A stretch of DNA of 5,054 nucleotides. It comes from Bacteroidota bacterium (GTDB taxonomy: Bacteria > Bacteroidota > Bacteroidia > Bacteroidales > VadinHA17). The notes under the pieces were generated by a model. The model ran no database searches and had not been told where the DNA came from. It saw nothing but the letters and a program-made list of their open reading frames with translations. Where the stretch lies: the NCBI GenBank assembly GCA_030613125.1, contig JAUWMO010000262.1:1-5054 (forward strand), in the 5' to 3' direction. The translations under genes were made by a program, and so were the position numbers. Shown one piece after another: positions 4,512 through 5,054 of this stretch. Position 1 is the stretch's first letter; every line of letters starts with the position of its first letter.

Positions 4512-5054
4512 ATTCTTATCCGCATTTTATAGAAACTTCGGTAAACAAATATAATAGCAACCAGGATAAATGCTAATCCAAAATATGGTGCTACATTTCT
4601 GAATTGCTCGGCAAGCGCAATTTCCATTGCCAGTAGTCCGAACAAAGTTGTAAACTTAATAATGGGATTTAAGGCAACTGAAGATGTATCCTTATACGGA
4701 TCACCAACAGTATCACCAACAATGGTAGCATCATGAAGAGGTGTTCCTTTCTCCTGCATATCAACCTCAACAATCTTTTTCGCATTATCCCAGGCACCTC
4801 CGGCATTGGCCATAAATATTGCCTGAAACAGTCCGAATATGGCAATAGCAATCAAATAACTCACAAATAAAGAAACCTGTTCAATCTTACCGCCAGGGGA
4901 GGAAATAAATGCAAATCCAAGTGCAAAAAAGAACACGGCTACAAATATGTTGAACATACCTCTCTGGGCATAAACGGTACAAATTCTAACCACTTCTTTT
5001 GACTTTTCAATATCCGCTTTCTTCTCCGCATTTGGATCAAGATTGATATTTTCT
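4508..5054 (-). CDS. hppA: membrane-bound ion-pumping pyrophosphatase, C-terminal part (5' partial)
   Basis: The frame is open from the window edge to a TAG at 4510-4508 and gives the last 181 residues. Family signatures are clear: GGAWDNAKK at partial residues 85-93, and DTVGDPYKDT at 114-123, the final acidic motif whose Asp and Lys residues bind magnesium pyrophosphate. Four membrane helices are visible at about 33-52, 60-82, 131-150 and 155-171, matching the last helices of the usual 16-helix protein. The enzyme hydrolyses pyrophosphate and pumps H+ and/or Na+ across the membrane. The residues that set potassium dependence and ion choice lie in the missing part. The DTSSVALNPIIKF stretch is what I expect of Bacteroidota members. 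A GTG at 4993-4991 is an internal valine codon, because the frame continues upstream of it. The gene converges on lpxH. Confidence 0.93.
   Translation of the reverse strand, partial: ENINLDPNAEKKADIEKSKEVVRICTVYAQRGMFNIFVAVFFFALGFAFISSPGGKIEQVSLFVSYLIAIAIFGLFQAIFMANAGGAWDNAKKIVEVDMQEKGTPLHDATIVGDTVGDPYKDTSSVALNPIIKFTTLFGLLAMEIALAEQFRNVAPYFGLAFILVAIIFVYRSFYKMRIRI

Noticed and set aside
4669..4851. 60-codon minus-strand ORF in another frame within hppA
   Set aside because: It overlaps the catalytic DTVGDPYKDT segment of hppA in a shifted frame; a shadow.
4991..4993. GTG as the start of a separate 161-residue gene
   Set aside because: The frame continues upstream to the window edge with plausible pyrophosphatase sequence, so it is an internal valine codon.

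Overview
The window looks like a piece of chromosome from a low-GC member of the Bacteroidota. The evidence is two DUF4369-type TlpA-like lipoproteins in tandem, a Bacteroidota-style LpxH-like metallophosphatase, the C-terminal part of a membrane-bound pyrophosphatase (HppA), AT-rich genes without clear Shine-Dalgarno sites, and GC-rich palindromic repeats between genes. The species cannot be named from this sequence.

Layout. Bases 1-99 are open in one frame and may be the tail of an upstream gene. Bases 192-1358 and 1407-2564 encode two paralogous lipoproteins of nearly equal length (388 and 385 residues), 48 bp apart and probably co-transcribed. The first has an intact thioredoxin active site (WCSPC). 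In the second both catalytic cysteines and the buried aspartate are replaced, although the frame is intact and the cis-proline is kept. Bases 2565-2889 hold no convincing gene: there is an imperfect inverted repeat, a 25-codon ORF and a GC-rich repeat built on a perfect 28-bp palindrome. Bases 2890-3636 encode an LpxH-like UDP-2,3-diacylglucosamine diphosphatase with all expected metal-binding motifs and a TTG start. On the minus strand, 5054-4508 is the C-terminal 181 residues of HppA, which runs off the window edge and converges on lpxH.

The 871-bp gap between lpxH and hppA is the most complex part. It is bracketed by a 13-bp direct repeat and, inside that, a perfect 15-bp inverted repeat 814 bp from end to end. 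Within it are a 43-codon ORF with a signal-peptide-like start, a short fragment resembling an IS4/IS1634-type transposase, and a GC-rich block dense in hairpins (about 3970-4400). I read this as decayed mobile DNA plus dispersed intergenic repeats. A bidirectional terminator-like hairpin closes it next to the hppA stop codon.

How the genes relate. The two lipoproteins would sit in the envelope as thiol-redox and non-redox thioredoxin-fold partners. LpxH serves lipid A synthesis, and HppA couples pyrophosphate hydrolysis to ion pumping. Apart from the lipoprotein pair, there is no evidence that the genes form one pathway. The most interesting points are the cysteine-less TlpA paralog beside its intact copy and the bracketed hairpin array. 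I see no CRISPR array, tRNA, rRNA or defence system.
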